NCBI GenBank assembly: GCA_020629835.1
Contig: JAHDCO010000011.1
Location: forward strand, 1 to 64,000
Length of the DNA: 64,000 nt
Reading direction: 5' to 3'
Source of the DNA: Granulosicoccaceae bacterium
Lineage (GTDB): Bacteria; Pseudomonadota; Gammaproteobacteria; Granulosicoccales; Granulosicoccaceae
The stretch's first letter is position 1. Each line of letters starts with the position of its first letter. The notes under the pieces were generated by a model. The model ran no database searches. It saw only the letters and a list, made by a program, of their open reading frames with translations, and was not told the origin of the DNA. The position numbers were made by a program, and so were the translations under genes. This document shows positions 17,337-25,598 of the stretch, one piece after another.

Positions 17337-18560
17337 CTAAGCGCTCATCACGGTACCTACGCATTCTCCAAACCCCACGCGGTAACCATCACCCTCGGCA
17401 GCACCTCGAAGGGTTACCGTGTCACCGTCTTCAAGAAAGCTTCTAGCTTCCCCCGAATCCAGTGTGAAGGGTTCTTTACCACCCCAGCTAATCTCTAATA
17501 GCGATCCACGATTGTCTTTACCAGGTCCTGAAATCGTTCCCGACCCGAGCAAGTCCCCCACACGCATCGGACAACCGCTGGTGGTGTGGTGCGCCAATTG
17601 TTGCGCGGCGGAGTAGTACATTTCGCGATAGTTCGTTCGGCAGATAATGTTCTCGTTACCACCGTTTGGCGTTAGTGCCACTTCCAGCGCTATGTCGTAC
17701 AGCATGGGCCCCGGCTCGTTTAAATAATTGAGCTGTGGCCGCTCGCGCTTTGGTGTTGAAACGCGAAAAGGCTCTAACGCTGCTGCCGTGACTATCCACG
17801 GGCTGATGCTGGTGGCCGTTGCCTTAGCTTGAAACGGTCCTAGCGGTTGGTATTCCCAAGCTTGGATGTCGCGCGCTGACCAATCGTTTAACAGCACGTA
17901 TCCAAACAGGTTGTCGTACGCTTCTGCAACGGTGATGGGCCCTTGCGAAGCGGTACCCACGATCGCCCCCATCTCCAATTCGATATCAAAACGCGATGAT
18001 GGCGCAAAGTGAGGGAGCTCGTCATTCGGTCCTTTAAGCTGACCATGAGGACGCTTAATCGGTGTGCCTGAAACAACCACTGAGGATGCGCGGCCGTTGT
18101 ATCCAATTGGAATAGACAGCCAGTTTGGTGGTAGCGCGTTTTCTGCCCCCCGGAACATGGTGCCTACATTCGTAGCGTGGTGTTTACCGGCGTAGAAATC
18201 GGTAAATTCACTGACGGCGAACGGCATGTGCAAGGCGGCATCTGCCATCGCAACAAGGTACGCCGGTTGGGGCTCAGAACCCTCGACCAAAAAAGTGGAG
18301 AGTTCCTCGCGCAAACGAGCCCATTCTTGTTTGCCGAGTGCCATGAATGCGTTCCAGCTTCCTGTGCACAAGCTGCCATCAAAGTTAATACGCCCTGATG
18401 CTTCCAGCGCCGATAGATTTAAGATCTTGTCGCCAATGGCTGCACCACAGCTTGCTTTGCCACCATCAATTGAAAAGACGCCATACGGAAGGTTATTTAA
18501 TGGGAAGTCGGTATCCGGGGTGTTGGCAGTTTCAACCCAGGAACGAAGTAAGTCAGTCAT
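17337..18560 (-). CDS. fahA: Fumarylacetoacetase
   Basis: This enzyme hydrolyses fumarylacetoacetate to fumarate and acetoacetate, the last step of tyrosine/homogentisate breakdown. Family features are clear: NLPYGVFS near the start, DFYAGKHHATNVGTMFRG with the substrate/metal residues, ELEMGAIVG, LLNDWSARDIQAWEYQPLGPF, and GDLLGSGTISGP. The ATG at 18560 (MTDLLRSWVE) was preferred to one 18 bases upstream as it fits the usual family start. It is the last gene of a leftward operon, 42 bases after hmgA. No maleylacetoacetate isomerase gene lies between or beside them. Confidence 0.95.
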   Translation of the reverse strand: MTDLLRSWVETANTPDTDFPLNNLPYGVFSIDGGKASCGAAIGDKILNLSALEASGRINFDGSLCTGSWNAFMALGKQEWARLREELSTFLVEGSEPQPAYLVAMADAALHMPFAVSEFTDFYAGKHHATNVGTMFRGAENALPPNWLSIPIGYNGRASSVVVSGTPIKRPHGQLKGPNDELPHFAPSSRFDIELEMGAIVGTASQGPITVAEAYDNLFGYVLLNDWSARDIQAWEYQPLGPFQAKATATSISPWIVTAAALEPFRVSTPKRERPQLNYLNEPGPMLYDIALEVALTPNGGNENIICRTNYREMYYSAAQQLAHHTTSGCPMRVGDLLGSGTISGPGKDNRGSLLEISWGGKEPFTLDSGEARSFLEDGDTVTLRGAAEGDGYRVGFGECVGTVMSA

Positions 18561-18602
18561 AGCGATTCCCGTTGACACTCACTAAACGCCGATAACAAAA
18601 CG

Positions 18603-19970
18603 TCACCACTTACCTTCCGGTGTGCCATCGAAATGCAACGTCATGTCGGACCACACATCAACATAATTTTCCTGAAGCGGTGCCTCTTTCGCAGCGAATT
18701 CTGTCAAGTGCTGAGGGAAGCGGGTCTCGAACATGAATGACATGGTGTTGTCCAATTTGCTGGGTTTAAGGTCGGCACTGGATGCACCATCGAAGGCTTG
18801 CTTATCCGGTCCGTGCGGTAACATCATGTTGTGTAGGCTGATGCCACCCGGGCTAAATCCTTCCGGTTTTGCATCGTATTGCCCGTAAATGTTTCCCATT
18901 AACTCAGACATGATGTTCTTGTGATACCAGGGTGGGCGAAACGTATTCTCTGCCACCATCCAACGTTCGCGAAACAATACAAAGTCAATGTTGGCTGTGC
19001 CTTGCACATGCGAGGGTGCAGTAAGTACGGTAAAGATCGACGGATCCGGATGATCAAATAAAACCGAACCGACCGGACAGTAAGTGCGCAGATCGTATTT
19101 GTAAGGCGCGTAGTTACCGTGCCAGGCAACAACATCCAGCGGGCTTTGGTCAATATGGGTTTGGTGAAACTGACCGCACCATTTAATGGTTACCGTAGAG
19201 GGTTTTTCCCGGTGTTCGAATGCTGCAACAGGTGCTTTGAAATCGCGCGGGTTGGCCAAACAGTTGGCTCCGATCGGGCCACGTTCGGGTAATGCAAACT
19301 TTTCCCCATAGTTCTCGCACACAAAACCCCGCGCGGGACCCTCTAACAACTCCACTCGATACACCAACCCTCTCGGGATGATGGCAATCTCTTTGGGTTC
19401 TATGTCCAGGATGCCCAGTTCAGTATGGAATCGGATATGCCCTTGCTGGGGTACTACTAACAGCTCGCTGTCAGCAGAATAAAAGTAGTCATCCACCATG
19501 CTTTCAGTCACTAAGTAGACGTGGCTTGCCATACCGACTTGCGTGTTCACATCGCCTGCGGTTGTGATGGTACGCATGCCGCTAACCCACGTCAGGTGGG
19601 TATCTGTGACTTCGATTGGATTCCAACGATACTGCCCAAGACTGGTTACGTTGTCTAAAACATGTGGCGCACTTTTCCAGTAGGGCACATCGATTCGGGT
19701 ATAACGTGCTGAGTGCTTAACTGAAGGTCGTAAGCGATAACACCAGGTGCGTTCAGGTGGATGTTTGGTAAACGCGCTGCCAGACAGTTGCTCCGCGTAA
19801 AGACCATAAGGGCAACGCTGCGGGCTGTTCATTCCCTGTGGCAACGCTCCGGGTAATGCTTCGGTTTCGTGGTTGTTAGTAAAGCCTGGCATCAACCCTG
19901 GCTCATTGTCTTTCCCCGTACTCGTTGAAGACGTTGCTTTTGTTATCTGTCGTGTGTGTTCCGTATCCAT
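18603..19970 (-). CDS. hmgA: Homogentisate 1,2-dioxygenase
   Basis: It opens the homogentisate ring to maleylacetoacetate using Fe(II) and O2. The iron ligands are visible: His and Glu in [14 protein letters not shown] and the second His in [11 protein letters not shown]. The N-terminal [14 protein letters not shown] and [15 protein letters not shown]-like [17 protein letters not shown] are also typical. The start at 19970 makes a TAATG junction with the end of the upstream aldehyde dehydrogenase; another ATG at 19985 is possible. The N-terminal 40 residues before the conserved part are somewhat longer than usual. Confidence 0.96.
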   Translation of the reverse strand: MDTEHTRQITKATSSTSTGKDNEPGLMPGFTNNHETEALPGALPQGMNSPQRCPYGLYAEQLSGSAFTKHPPERTWCYRLRPSVKHSARYTRIDVPYWKSAPHVLDNVTSLGQYRWNPIEVTDTHLTWVSGMRTITTAGDVNTQVGMASHVYLVTESMVDDYFYSADSELLVVPQQGHIRFHTELGILDIEPKEIAIIPRGLVYRVELLEGPARGFVCENYGEKFALPERGPIGANCLANPRDFKAPVAAFEHREKPSTVTIKWCGQFHQTHIDQSPLDVVAWHGNYAPYKYDLRTYCPVGSVLFDHPDPSIFTVLTAPSHVQGTANIDFVLFRERWMVAENTFRPPWYHKNIMSELMGNIYGQYDAKPEGFSPGGISLHNMMLPHGPDKQAFDGASSADLKPSKLDNTMSFMFETRFPQHLTEFAAKEAPLQENYVDVWSDMTLHFDGTPEGKW

Positions 19971-21457
19971 TAAATTTTCATCCACACCGATTTTAAGTTC
20001 ACGTACTTATCGAACGCGTGGAGGGATTTATCAATCCCATTACCGGACTGTTTCATTCCGCCCATCGGGATCGTTACATCCGAACCACCGTAGGTGTTGA
20101 CATGCAACATGCCTGAGTGAATACCCATAGTGACTCGATGAGCGGTTGAAAGGTTCGATGTCCACACCGCACCGGACAAGCCAAACTCGGTGGCGTTGGC
20201 AAGTTGAATGGCTTCATCCATCGTGTCAAAAGGCGTTACTGAAAGTACGGGTCCAAATACCTCTTTGCGAAAAATCGTGGATTCGGCTGTGACGTTATCA
20301 AGCACCGTAGGTGACATGTAAGTACCACCGGTGTCTTGCAGAACCCGCTCACCGCCCGTTAACCGTGTTGCGCCTTCCGCCTCGGCCTTGGCAACAAACT
20401 CGAGGTTTTGCGCTAATTGCATTTCACTATGCACGGCACCGATTTCTGTATTGATCTGCAGCGGATCACCGATCGTCAATGAGTTTGCAATTTCAACAAC
20501 TCGCTCGGTAAAGGCTTTATGGATTGAGCGCTCTACGATTAGGCGCGATCCTGCGATGCAGACCTGTCCAGAATTGCGAAAGATTCCGTTCGCCGTGGCT
20601 TGCGCCGCAACTTCCAAATCGGGTGCGTCTGCAAACACAACATTCGGTGACTTGCCACCAAGCTCCAGGTAGCAACGTTTTAAGTTTGATCGCGCAGAAT
20701 ATTCCAACAGTCTTCTGCCGGTAGCTCCCGATCCGGTGAATGCCAACACATCGACATCCATGTGAAGTCCTAACGCTTCTCCCACAACTTGGCCTGTGCC
20801 CGTGACGACGTTTAAAACGCCATCGGGTAATCCGGCTTCTTTGGCGAGAGATGCCATTTTCAACAGAGCTAACGATGCGCTTTCGGGTGGCTTCATAACC
20901 ACCGAATTTCCCGCGGCGAGTGCGGGGGCAATTTTCCAGGCAGCGATCATGACGGGAAAATTCCACGGCACGATGACACCAACAACACCGACGGGGTCAC
21001 GATGCACTAACGCTAAGGTCCCATCGGGTGTGGGTGCGATTTCGCCTGCGAGTTTGTCGACAGCCTCAGCGTAAAAACGCAAAGTTTGCGCAGCCGACCC
21101 AGGCTCCGCTTTGATTGCCATGCCAATTTCGGTGCCGTTATCCCTCACGCCAAGCACCGCAAGTTCCAGCGCGTTCTCGGCAATCAAATCCGCAAAACGA
21201 CACAAGATTTTCTTTCGCTGCACTGGCGGCATGCGTGACCACCGCCCATCAGCAAATGCTTGCCGTGCAGCGGCGACGGCGGTATCCACATCATGGGCTG
21301 TTCCGGCTGCAATACGGCTTAAATGCGACCCATCGATGGGGCTGTGCACATCCAAGGTTTGACCATCGGAAGCGTCTTGCCACGTGCCGTTAATCAGGTG
21401 TTGTTGGGACGGTACGGCCTCGAGACGCAGGGCGTCGATCCGTGTTTGGTCAAGCAT
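19970..21457 (-). CDS. NAD(P)+-dependent aldehyde dehydrogenase
   Basis: This is a full-length ALDH-superfamily enzyme. The cofactor and catalytic residues are present: [37 protein letters not shown] with the general-base Glu, and the catalytic Cys in [11 protein letters not shown]. The overall pattern ([19 protein letters not shown]-terminal [20 protein letters not shown]) resembles the PuuC/gamma-glutamyl-aminobutyraldehyde subgroup, but substrate cannot be assigned. It is the first gene of an operon with hmgA and fahA, which suggests that it oxidises an aldehyde entering the homogentisate route, such as an aryl-acetaldehyde; that is inference. ATG at 21457 is preferred over 21493, which would overlap the inverted repeat upstream. 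Confidence 0.9.
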   Translation of the reverse strand: MLDQTRIDALRLEAVPSQQHLINGTWQDASDGQTLDVHSPIDGSHLSRIAAGTAHDVDTAVAAARQAFADGRWSRMPPVQRKKILCRFADLIAENALELAVLGVRDNGTEIGMAIKAEPGSAAQTLRFYAEAVDKLAGEIAPTPDGTLALVHRDPVGVVGVIVPWNFPVMIAAWKIAPALAAGNSVVMKPPESASLALLKMASLAKEAGLPDGVLNVVTGTGQVVGEALGLHMDVDVLAFTGSGATGRRLLEYSARSNLKRCYLELGGKSPNVVFADAPDLEVAAQATANGIFRNSGQVCIAGSRLIVERSIHKAFTERVVEIANSLTIGDPLQINTEIGAVHSEMQLAQNLEFVAKAEAEGATRLTGGERVLQDTGGTYMSPTVLDNVTAESTIFRKEVFGPVLSVTPFDTMDEAIQLANATEFGLSGAVWTSNLSTAHRVTMGIHSGMLHVNTYGGSDVTIPMGGMKQSGNGIDKSLHAFDKYVNLKSVWMKI

Positions 21458-21487
21458 GCTTAAAAACCCTTCCCATCGGTGGCTGCG

Positions 21488-21514
21488 TTTCAACTATTGA
21501 ACCGATGGTTGAAA
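21488..21514. promoter_or_regulatory. Inverted repeat, candidate IclR-type operator
   Basis: TTTCAAC at 21488-21494 and GTTGAAA at 21508-21514 form a perfect 7-base inverted repeat with a 13-base spacer, which itself contains TTGAAC. It lies between the divergent aldehyde dehydrogenase operon and the IclR gene, the expected position for the regulator's binding site. Binding is inferred, not known. Confidence 0.45.
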
Positions 21515-21596
21515 TGTTGCATCATCCCAGCGAAGTCGTCAAGGTCGCTATGGTGCACATCGATGGTCTGTAAGACAACATTGGGGATGGTTTGAA

Positions 21597-22391
21597 GTGT
21601 CTGACGGTCCGAGCACAGTACACAAGGCGTTGTCTTTGCTGGATTTATTCAGCATGCGGCGACCCAGCATTGGGCTTAGCGAAATCGCAAAACTGTCTGG
21701 CTACAACAAAGCGACCGCGCTTAGATTTCTGAATGCGCTGGAATCAAAAGGCTTTGTTGAGCAGGATCCTGAGACTCGCACCTATAAGCTGGGTCTTGCT
21801 TTCATGCGTTTTGCCCAGTTGCGAGAAAGTAGTTTCCCGTGGGCAGACGCGGTTAATTTGGTGCTTCGCGAACTGAATGCAGAAACCGATGAAACAGCGC
21901 TTGCGTCGGTGATTTCCGGAGATTCCCTGGTCAACATTGGTGTGGTTGAATCAACGCGATTAAATCGCGTTTTAATCGAACCCGGTATCGTCTTGCCGTT
22001 TCACGCCACCGCATCGGGCCTTGCGTACCTTGCCTTTGCCAAACCAGATCGCGTGGAAGCGGCGCTTTATCGAGAGCTTGAAACACACACACCAAACACG
22101 CTCACGAATGCTGCGAAGATCAGCGAAAAACTGAACGGTATTCGCCAGGCTGGAATCGCGCATGTCTCGGGCTCTTTCGACGAAGGGGTTATGGCCATCG
22201 CGGCACCGTATTTTGGCCCTAACGGTGAAAGTTGCGGCGCGGTTGCCATCGGGATGCCAACCGTTCGAGGCACGCCAGAGCACAATTCGCGCATTGAACG
22301 GGCGGTTTGTACTGCTGCGCGAAAGCTTACGACGTTGCGCGGCGGGGACTATCCCGCTGACTTTTGCCACGATGGTCTTACCGGGCAATAA
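21597..22391 (+). CDS. IclR-family transcriptional regulator
   Basis: The 264-residue protein has the IclR layout: an N-terminal winged helix-turn-helix (IGLSEIAKLSGYNKATALRFLNALESKGFVEQD, residues about 22-55) and a GAF-like effector domain (LPFHATASGLAYLAF, GIAHVSGSFDEGVMAIAAP). The GTG at 21597 starts just before the usual VHKALSLLDLF. It is transcribed away from the aldehyde dehydrogenase-hmgA-fahA operon and most likely controls it in response to homogentisate or a related aromatic acid, as HmgR does in Pseudomonas; the effector is inferred. Confidence 0.92.
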   Translation: MSDGPSTVHKALSLLDLFSMRRPSIGLSEIAKLSGYNKATALRFLNALESKGFVEQDPETRTYKLGLAFMRFAQLRESSFPWADAVNLVLRELNAETDETALASVISGDSLVNIGVVESTRLNRVLIEPGIVLPFHATASGLAYLAFAKPDRVEAALYRELETHTPNTLTNAAKISEKLNGIRQAGIAHVSGSFDEGVMAIAAPYFGPNGESCGAVAIGMPTVRGTPEHNSRIERAVCTAARKLTTLRGGDYPADFCHDGLTGQ

Positions 22392-22458
22392 ACCCTACTA
22401 TCAGGCGCTTAGTAAAAGGGCATACCGCAGCCAACTTATGTAATAAGGGGGTAACACA

Positions 22459-22527
22459 AAGCGAATATGATTAGAGGTTTGACCGTTCGTTTTTTTCCCA
22501 AGAACACCTAATCGCACACATTCGCTT
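22459..22527. repeat. Two-part inverted repeat upstream of the ArsJ-associated GAPDH gene
   Basis: AAGCGAAT at 22459-22466 pairs with ATTCGCTT at 22520-22527, and inside it GATTAG at 22469-22474 pairs with CTAATC at 22508-22513. The loop includes a run of seven T. It ends 11 bases before the GAPDH start and could be an operator or an RNA hairpin in the leader. Confidence 0.45.
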
Positions 22528-22538
22528 AACACACGTTT

Positions 22539-23537
22539 ATGACTACCTACGCACTTAACGGCCTGGGCCGTATTGGAAAACTTGCATTAAAGCCCTTACT
22601 TGAACGAAACGCAAACATCGCCTGGATAAACGATGCGGTAGGGGACGCGGCTATGCATGCCCATTTGCTGGAGTTTGATTCTATTCATGGCAGGTGGCCT
22701 GCGAGTTTCTCGGCTGGTGATCAATCGGTAAGCGTGGATGGGGCCACCTTGCCGTTCATTGGTACGGCAAATCTCAACGAGCTGCCACTGTCAGACGTGG
22801 ATGTCGTGATTGATTGCACGGGGAAATTTAAGACTGAGGCGGCTCTTGCACCGTATTTTGAGGCGGGTGTGAAAAAGGTTGTGGTGTCGGCTCCGGTAAA
22901 AGAACCTGAAGTGGCTAACCTGGTGTATGGCGTCAATCACGATGTTTACGATGCTCAGAAACATCGGATTGTTACCGCGGCAAGCTGCACCACAAATTGT
23001 CTTGCACCGGTGGTTAAGGTGATTCATGAAAACCTGACCATCAAACATGGCTCAATAACCACCATCCATGATGTCACCAACACACAAACGCTGGTGGACA
23101 GACCGGCAAGTGATCTGCGCCGGGCACGGTCGGCGTTGAATTCTTTAATACCCACCACCACCGGTAGTGCGACTGCAATAACATTGATTTACCCGGAACT
23201 CACCGGGCGTTTGAATGGTCATGCGGTGCGCGTACCGCTACTGAATGCATCGTTAACCGATTGCGTATTTGAAGTGGAAACACCCACCGACGCCGCAGCG
23301 GTGAATACTCTGTTTAATACCGCAGCCGCGGGTGAATTGGCTGGCATATTGGGATACGAAGATCGTCCCTTGGTATCCAGTGACTACACGAACGATACAC
23401 GCTCCAGCATTGTCGATGGTCTGTCAACGATGGTCGTGAACAACACGCAAGTCAAAGTGTACGCGTGGTATGACAACGAAATGGGCTATGCGCATCGCTT
23501 AGTGGATGTTGCGATGTTGGTGGGCGCGTCAGTTTGA
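22539..23537 (+). CDS. ArsJ-associated glyceraldehyde-3-phosphate dehydrogenase
   Basis: The enzyme has the GAPDH fold: N-terminal NAD-binding [12 protein letters not shown], catalytic [10 protein letters not shown], and the C-terminal [14 protein letters not shown]. Its sequence is of the divergent type found next to arsJ. In the pathway described for such pairs, it uses arsenate in place of phosphate to make the unstable 1-arseno-3-phosphoglycerate, which ArsJ exports, giving arsenate resistance. Its stop overlaps the arsJ start, supporting the link. It is unlikely to be the housekeeping glycolytic enzyme. No arsR, arsC or arsB gene is adjacent. Confidence 0.9.
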   Translation: MTTYALNGLGRIGKLALKPLLERNANIAWINDAVGDAAMHAHLLEFDSIHGRWPASFSAGDQSVSVDGATLPFIGTANLNELPLSDVDVVIDCTGKFKTEAALAPYFEAGVKKVVVSAPVKEPEVANLVYGVNHDVYDAQKHRIVTAASCTTNCLAPVVKVIHENLTIKHGSITTIHDVTNTQTLVDRPASDLRRARSALNSLIPTTTGSATAITLIYPELTGRLNGHAVRVPLLNASLTDCVFEVETPTDAAAVNTLFNTAAAGELAGILGYEDRPLVSSDYTNDTRSSIVDGLSTMVVNNTQVKVYAWYDNEMGYAHRLVDVAMLVGASV

Positions 23538-24829
23538 AAAAGCCGGCACGTAGCGATGCGCTAACCGCCTACTTGTTGGTTACCGCAGCCTACTGGGCAT
23601 TCATGTTGACCGATGGTGCGCTGCGAATGCTCGTATTGCTGCACTTTCATACGTTGGGGTTTTCGCCCGTACAGCTTGCCTACTTGTTCGTCTTATATGA
23701 AGTGGCCGGCATAGTTACCAATGCCACAGCCGGTTGGCTTGCTGCGCGGTATGGACTCAACAGCACACTGTTCTCTGGCTTATTGCTGCAAGTCGCAGCC
23801 TTGGTTGCGTTAGCTCAACTCGATAGCAGTTGGACAACGGTTCAATCCGTCGTGTTTGTCATGACGGTACAGGGCTTAAGTGGGGTAGCGAAAGACCTGA
23901 CTAAAATGTCGGCTAAATCGGCAATTAAACAATTGGCCCCTGATCAGAATCAGGGTTTATTTCGTTGGGTGGCGTTACTGACTGGAAGCAAAAATGCCGT
24001 TAAAGGCTTAGGTTTCTTAGTTGGTGCAGCGCTCTTGGCGTTGGTTGGTTTCGCATCGTCGGTTTACTTTTTAGCAACTGCGTTAGCGTGCGTATTGGTG
24101 GCGTTATGGATCACCATGCCAGCAGGGCTTTCAGTGGTACGAAAATCTGCCCGTTTCTCTGAAGTGATGTCTCAATCGACGAAGATCAATACCTTGTCGC
24201 TAGCTCGTGTATTTCTGTTCGGGGCTCGCGATGTCTGGTTCGTCGTCGGGGTGCCCATCTACTTTTATTCTGTTCTCTCAGATGGTTCAGTGGATGGTAA
24301 CCGTACGGCGTTTTTCATGATTGGCACTTTCATGGCGCTTTGGATCATTGTGTACGGTGCTGTGCAAGCGGCTGCCCCCGGGTTGCTAAAGGCAAACGAT
24401 AAAACACAAGTGCATTGGGCCAACGAAGCAACGCGCTGGGCTTGGCGACTGGCCGCGGTACCTACCGTGTTAACCGTAGCGGCAGTGCTTATCACTCTAA
24501 CCAGCAGTGCATTGGCAGCACCACCGATGTGGTTCACCATCGTATTGGTGATCGGACTCTGGGTTTTTGGTGCACTGTTTGCGATTAACTCCGCGTTGCA
24601 TTCGTACCTGATTCTCGCGTTTAGCGAATCTGACCGAGTGACAACGTCTGTAGGTTTTTATTACATGGCGAATGCCGGTGGACGATTGCTTGGCACAGTT
24701 TTATCTGGGTTGAGCTACCAACTGGGTGGGCTGGCGCTGATGTTAGCCACGGCCACTACGATGGTGGTACTTGCGGCGACGGTAACCGGCCGGTTGCAGG
24801 CAACTGAGTTACCGCAGCAATCACACTAA
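23534..24829 (+). CDS. arsJ: Organoarsenical efflux MFS transporter ArsJ
   Basis: This is a 431-residue major-facilitator membrane protein with about 12 hydrophobic helices. ArsJ-like features include the start [54 protein letters not shown], the loop [19 protein letters not shown], and [18 protein letters not shown]. It exports 1-arseno-3-phosphoglycerate made by the upstream GAPDH. It starts with TTG at 23534, overlapping the GAPDH stop (TTGA), so expression should be coupled. The stop codon lies inside a long palindrome shared with the convergent neighbour. Confidence 0.93.
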   Translation: MKKPARSDALTAYLLVTAAYWAFMLTDGALRMLVLLHFHTLGFSPVQLAYLFVLYEVAGIVTNATAGWLAARYGLNSTLFSGLLLQVAALVALAQLDSSWTTVQSVVFVMTVQGLSGVAKDLTKMSAKSAIKQLAPDQNQGLFRWVALLTGSKNAVKGLGFLVGAALLALVGFASSVYFLATALACVLVALWITMPAGLSVVRKSARFSEVMSQSTKINTLSLARVFLFGARDVWFVVGVPIYFYSVLSDGSVDGNRTAFFMIGTFMALWIIVYGAVQAAAPGLLKANDKTQVHWANEATRWAWRLAAVPTVLTVAAVLITLTSSALAAPPMWFTIVLVIGLWVFGALFAINSALHSYLILAFSESDRVTTSVGFYYMANAGGRLLGTVLSGLSYQLGGLALMLATATTMVVLAATVTGRLQATELPQQSH

Positions 24830-24915
24830 GTTATGATCTTCGGCCCAGATGTTGTACTGCTTATTAATGGATCGCTCGGACCAGTAGATTACGTAGTGCA
24901 ACCGGCATAACTTAG
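24826..24915. repeat. Long nested palindrome between two convergent genes
   Basis: CTAAGTTATG at 24826-24835 is perfectly complementary to CATAACTTAG at 24906-24915. Inside, GTTGTACT (24851-24858) pairs with AGTGCAAC (24895-24902) with one G-T wobble. The arms include the arsJ stop codon and the stop of the convergent zinc-ribbon gene. It may act as a bidirectional terminator, though no T-run follows. Confidence 0.5.
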
Positions 24916-25244
24916 AACTTGGTGCCACAACGTTTGCAGTGACTGTTCTCATCAACCCAACGTCGCTTGCGAACCTCCATCATCGAACAGTTCTTGCAAA
25001 AACGCGTGGTTACACAAAGAATGATTGCCAAGGTCATTACGCCGCCTGCCATCGCCAAACTTTGACTACTATTATCGGTGCCGCCGTTCAGGTGATAAAA
25101 CACTACGCTAAGAAGTAATCCCGACGACAGTGTTAAAGGCACCCAAATTTTCCGTATTGTCTCCGCATCCACTGACCAGCGAAATACCTTGAAGATGAAC
25201 AGGTACACGACGAGCCCTAGGACAAAAACGGCGGGGTACATCAT
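24912..25244 (-). CDS. Small membrane protein with C-terminal zinc ribbon
   Basis: I do not recognise a named family. The 110 residues have three hydrophobic segments (about 3-19, 33-50 and 63-80) and a C-terminal cytoplasmic-looking tail with two Cys pairs, FCKNCSMM and HCKRCGTKF, separated by a basic stretch (RKRRW). This is a zinc-ribbon pattern. The gene is convergent with arsJ and stands alone. Zinc-ribbon membrane proteins can bind nucleic acid or partner proteins, but nothing here shows which. Confidence 0.65.
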   Translation of the reverse strand: MMYPAVFVLGLVVYLFIFKVFRWSVDAETIRKIWVPLTLSSGLLLSVVFYHLNGGTDNSSQSLAMAGGVMTLAIILCVTTRFCKNCSMMEVRKRRWVDENSHCKRCGTKF

Positions 25245-25598
25245 GCCGAGTTACCTAGTCGTGGAACTTCCCCATCGAATTGCATAACTAACTTACGGGT
25301 AAACCAGGCGCAGAAGGCCTTAGGATTGGGGCGCAAACATGGAATGCCGGTCATATTCACCTGCCGTTCAGTTTGGTCTGTGTAAACTAATCTATCTGGT
25401 AAAGACAGTAGATCGGTGGCTGGGCAGCACGTGTAGTGGGGTGTAACGGCTAGTCCTCAATAGCATTGATTTTCCGAGCTCTCTAGGGTGAAAAGCTGTG
25501 AGCGCAACCACGCTTTACGCCATTTCTGAGAGATTGTGTCGCGGCAGTTCACGCAACCGGTTCACGGTCTGAATTTTGTGGAGATTTTCCCGATATCC
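25245..25598. other. Intergenic region upstream of the trypsin-like protease
   Basis: There are 354 bases between divergent genes. It should contain promoters for both, but no convincing operator, hairpin or RNA gene is visible. A GTG-started extension of the protease from 25536 is possible but would precede the signal peptide. Confidence 0.5.

Noticed and set aside
22539-23537. Housekeeping glycolytic GAPDH
   Set aside because: Its stop overlaps the arsJ start and its sequence is of the ArsJ-linked type.
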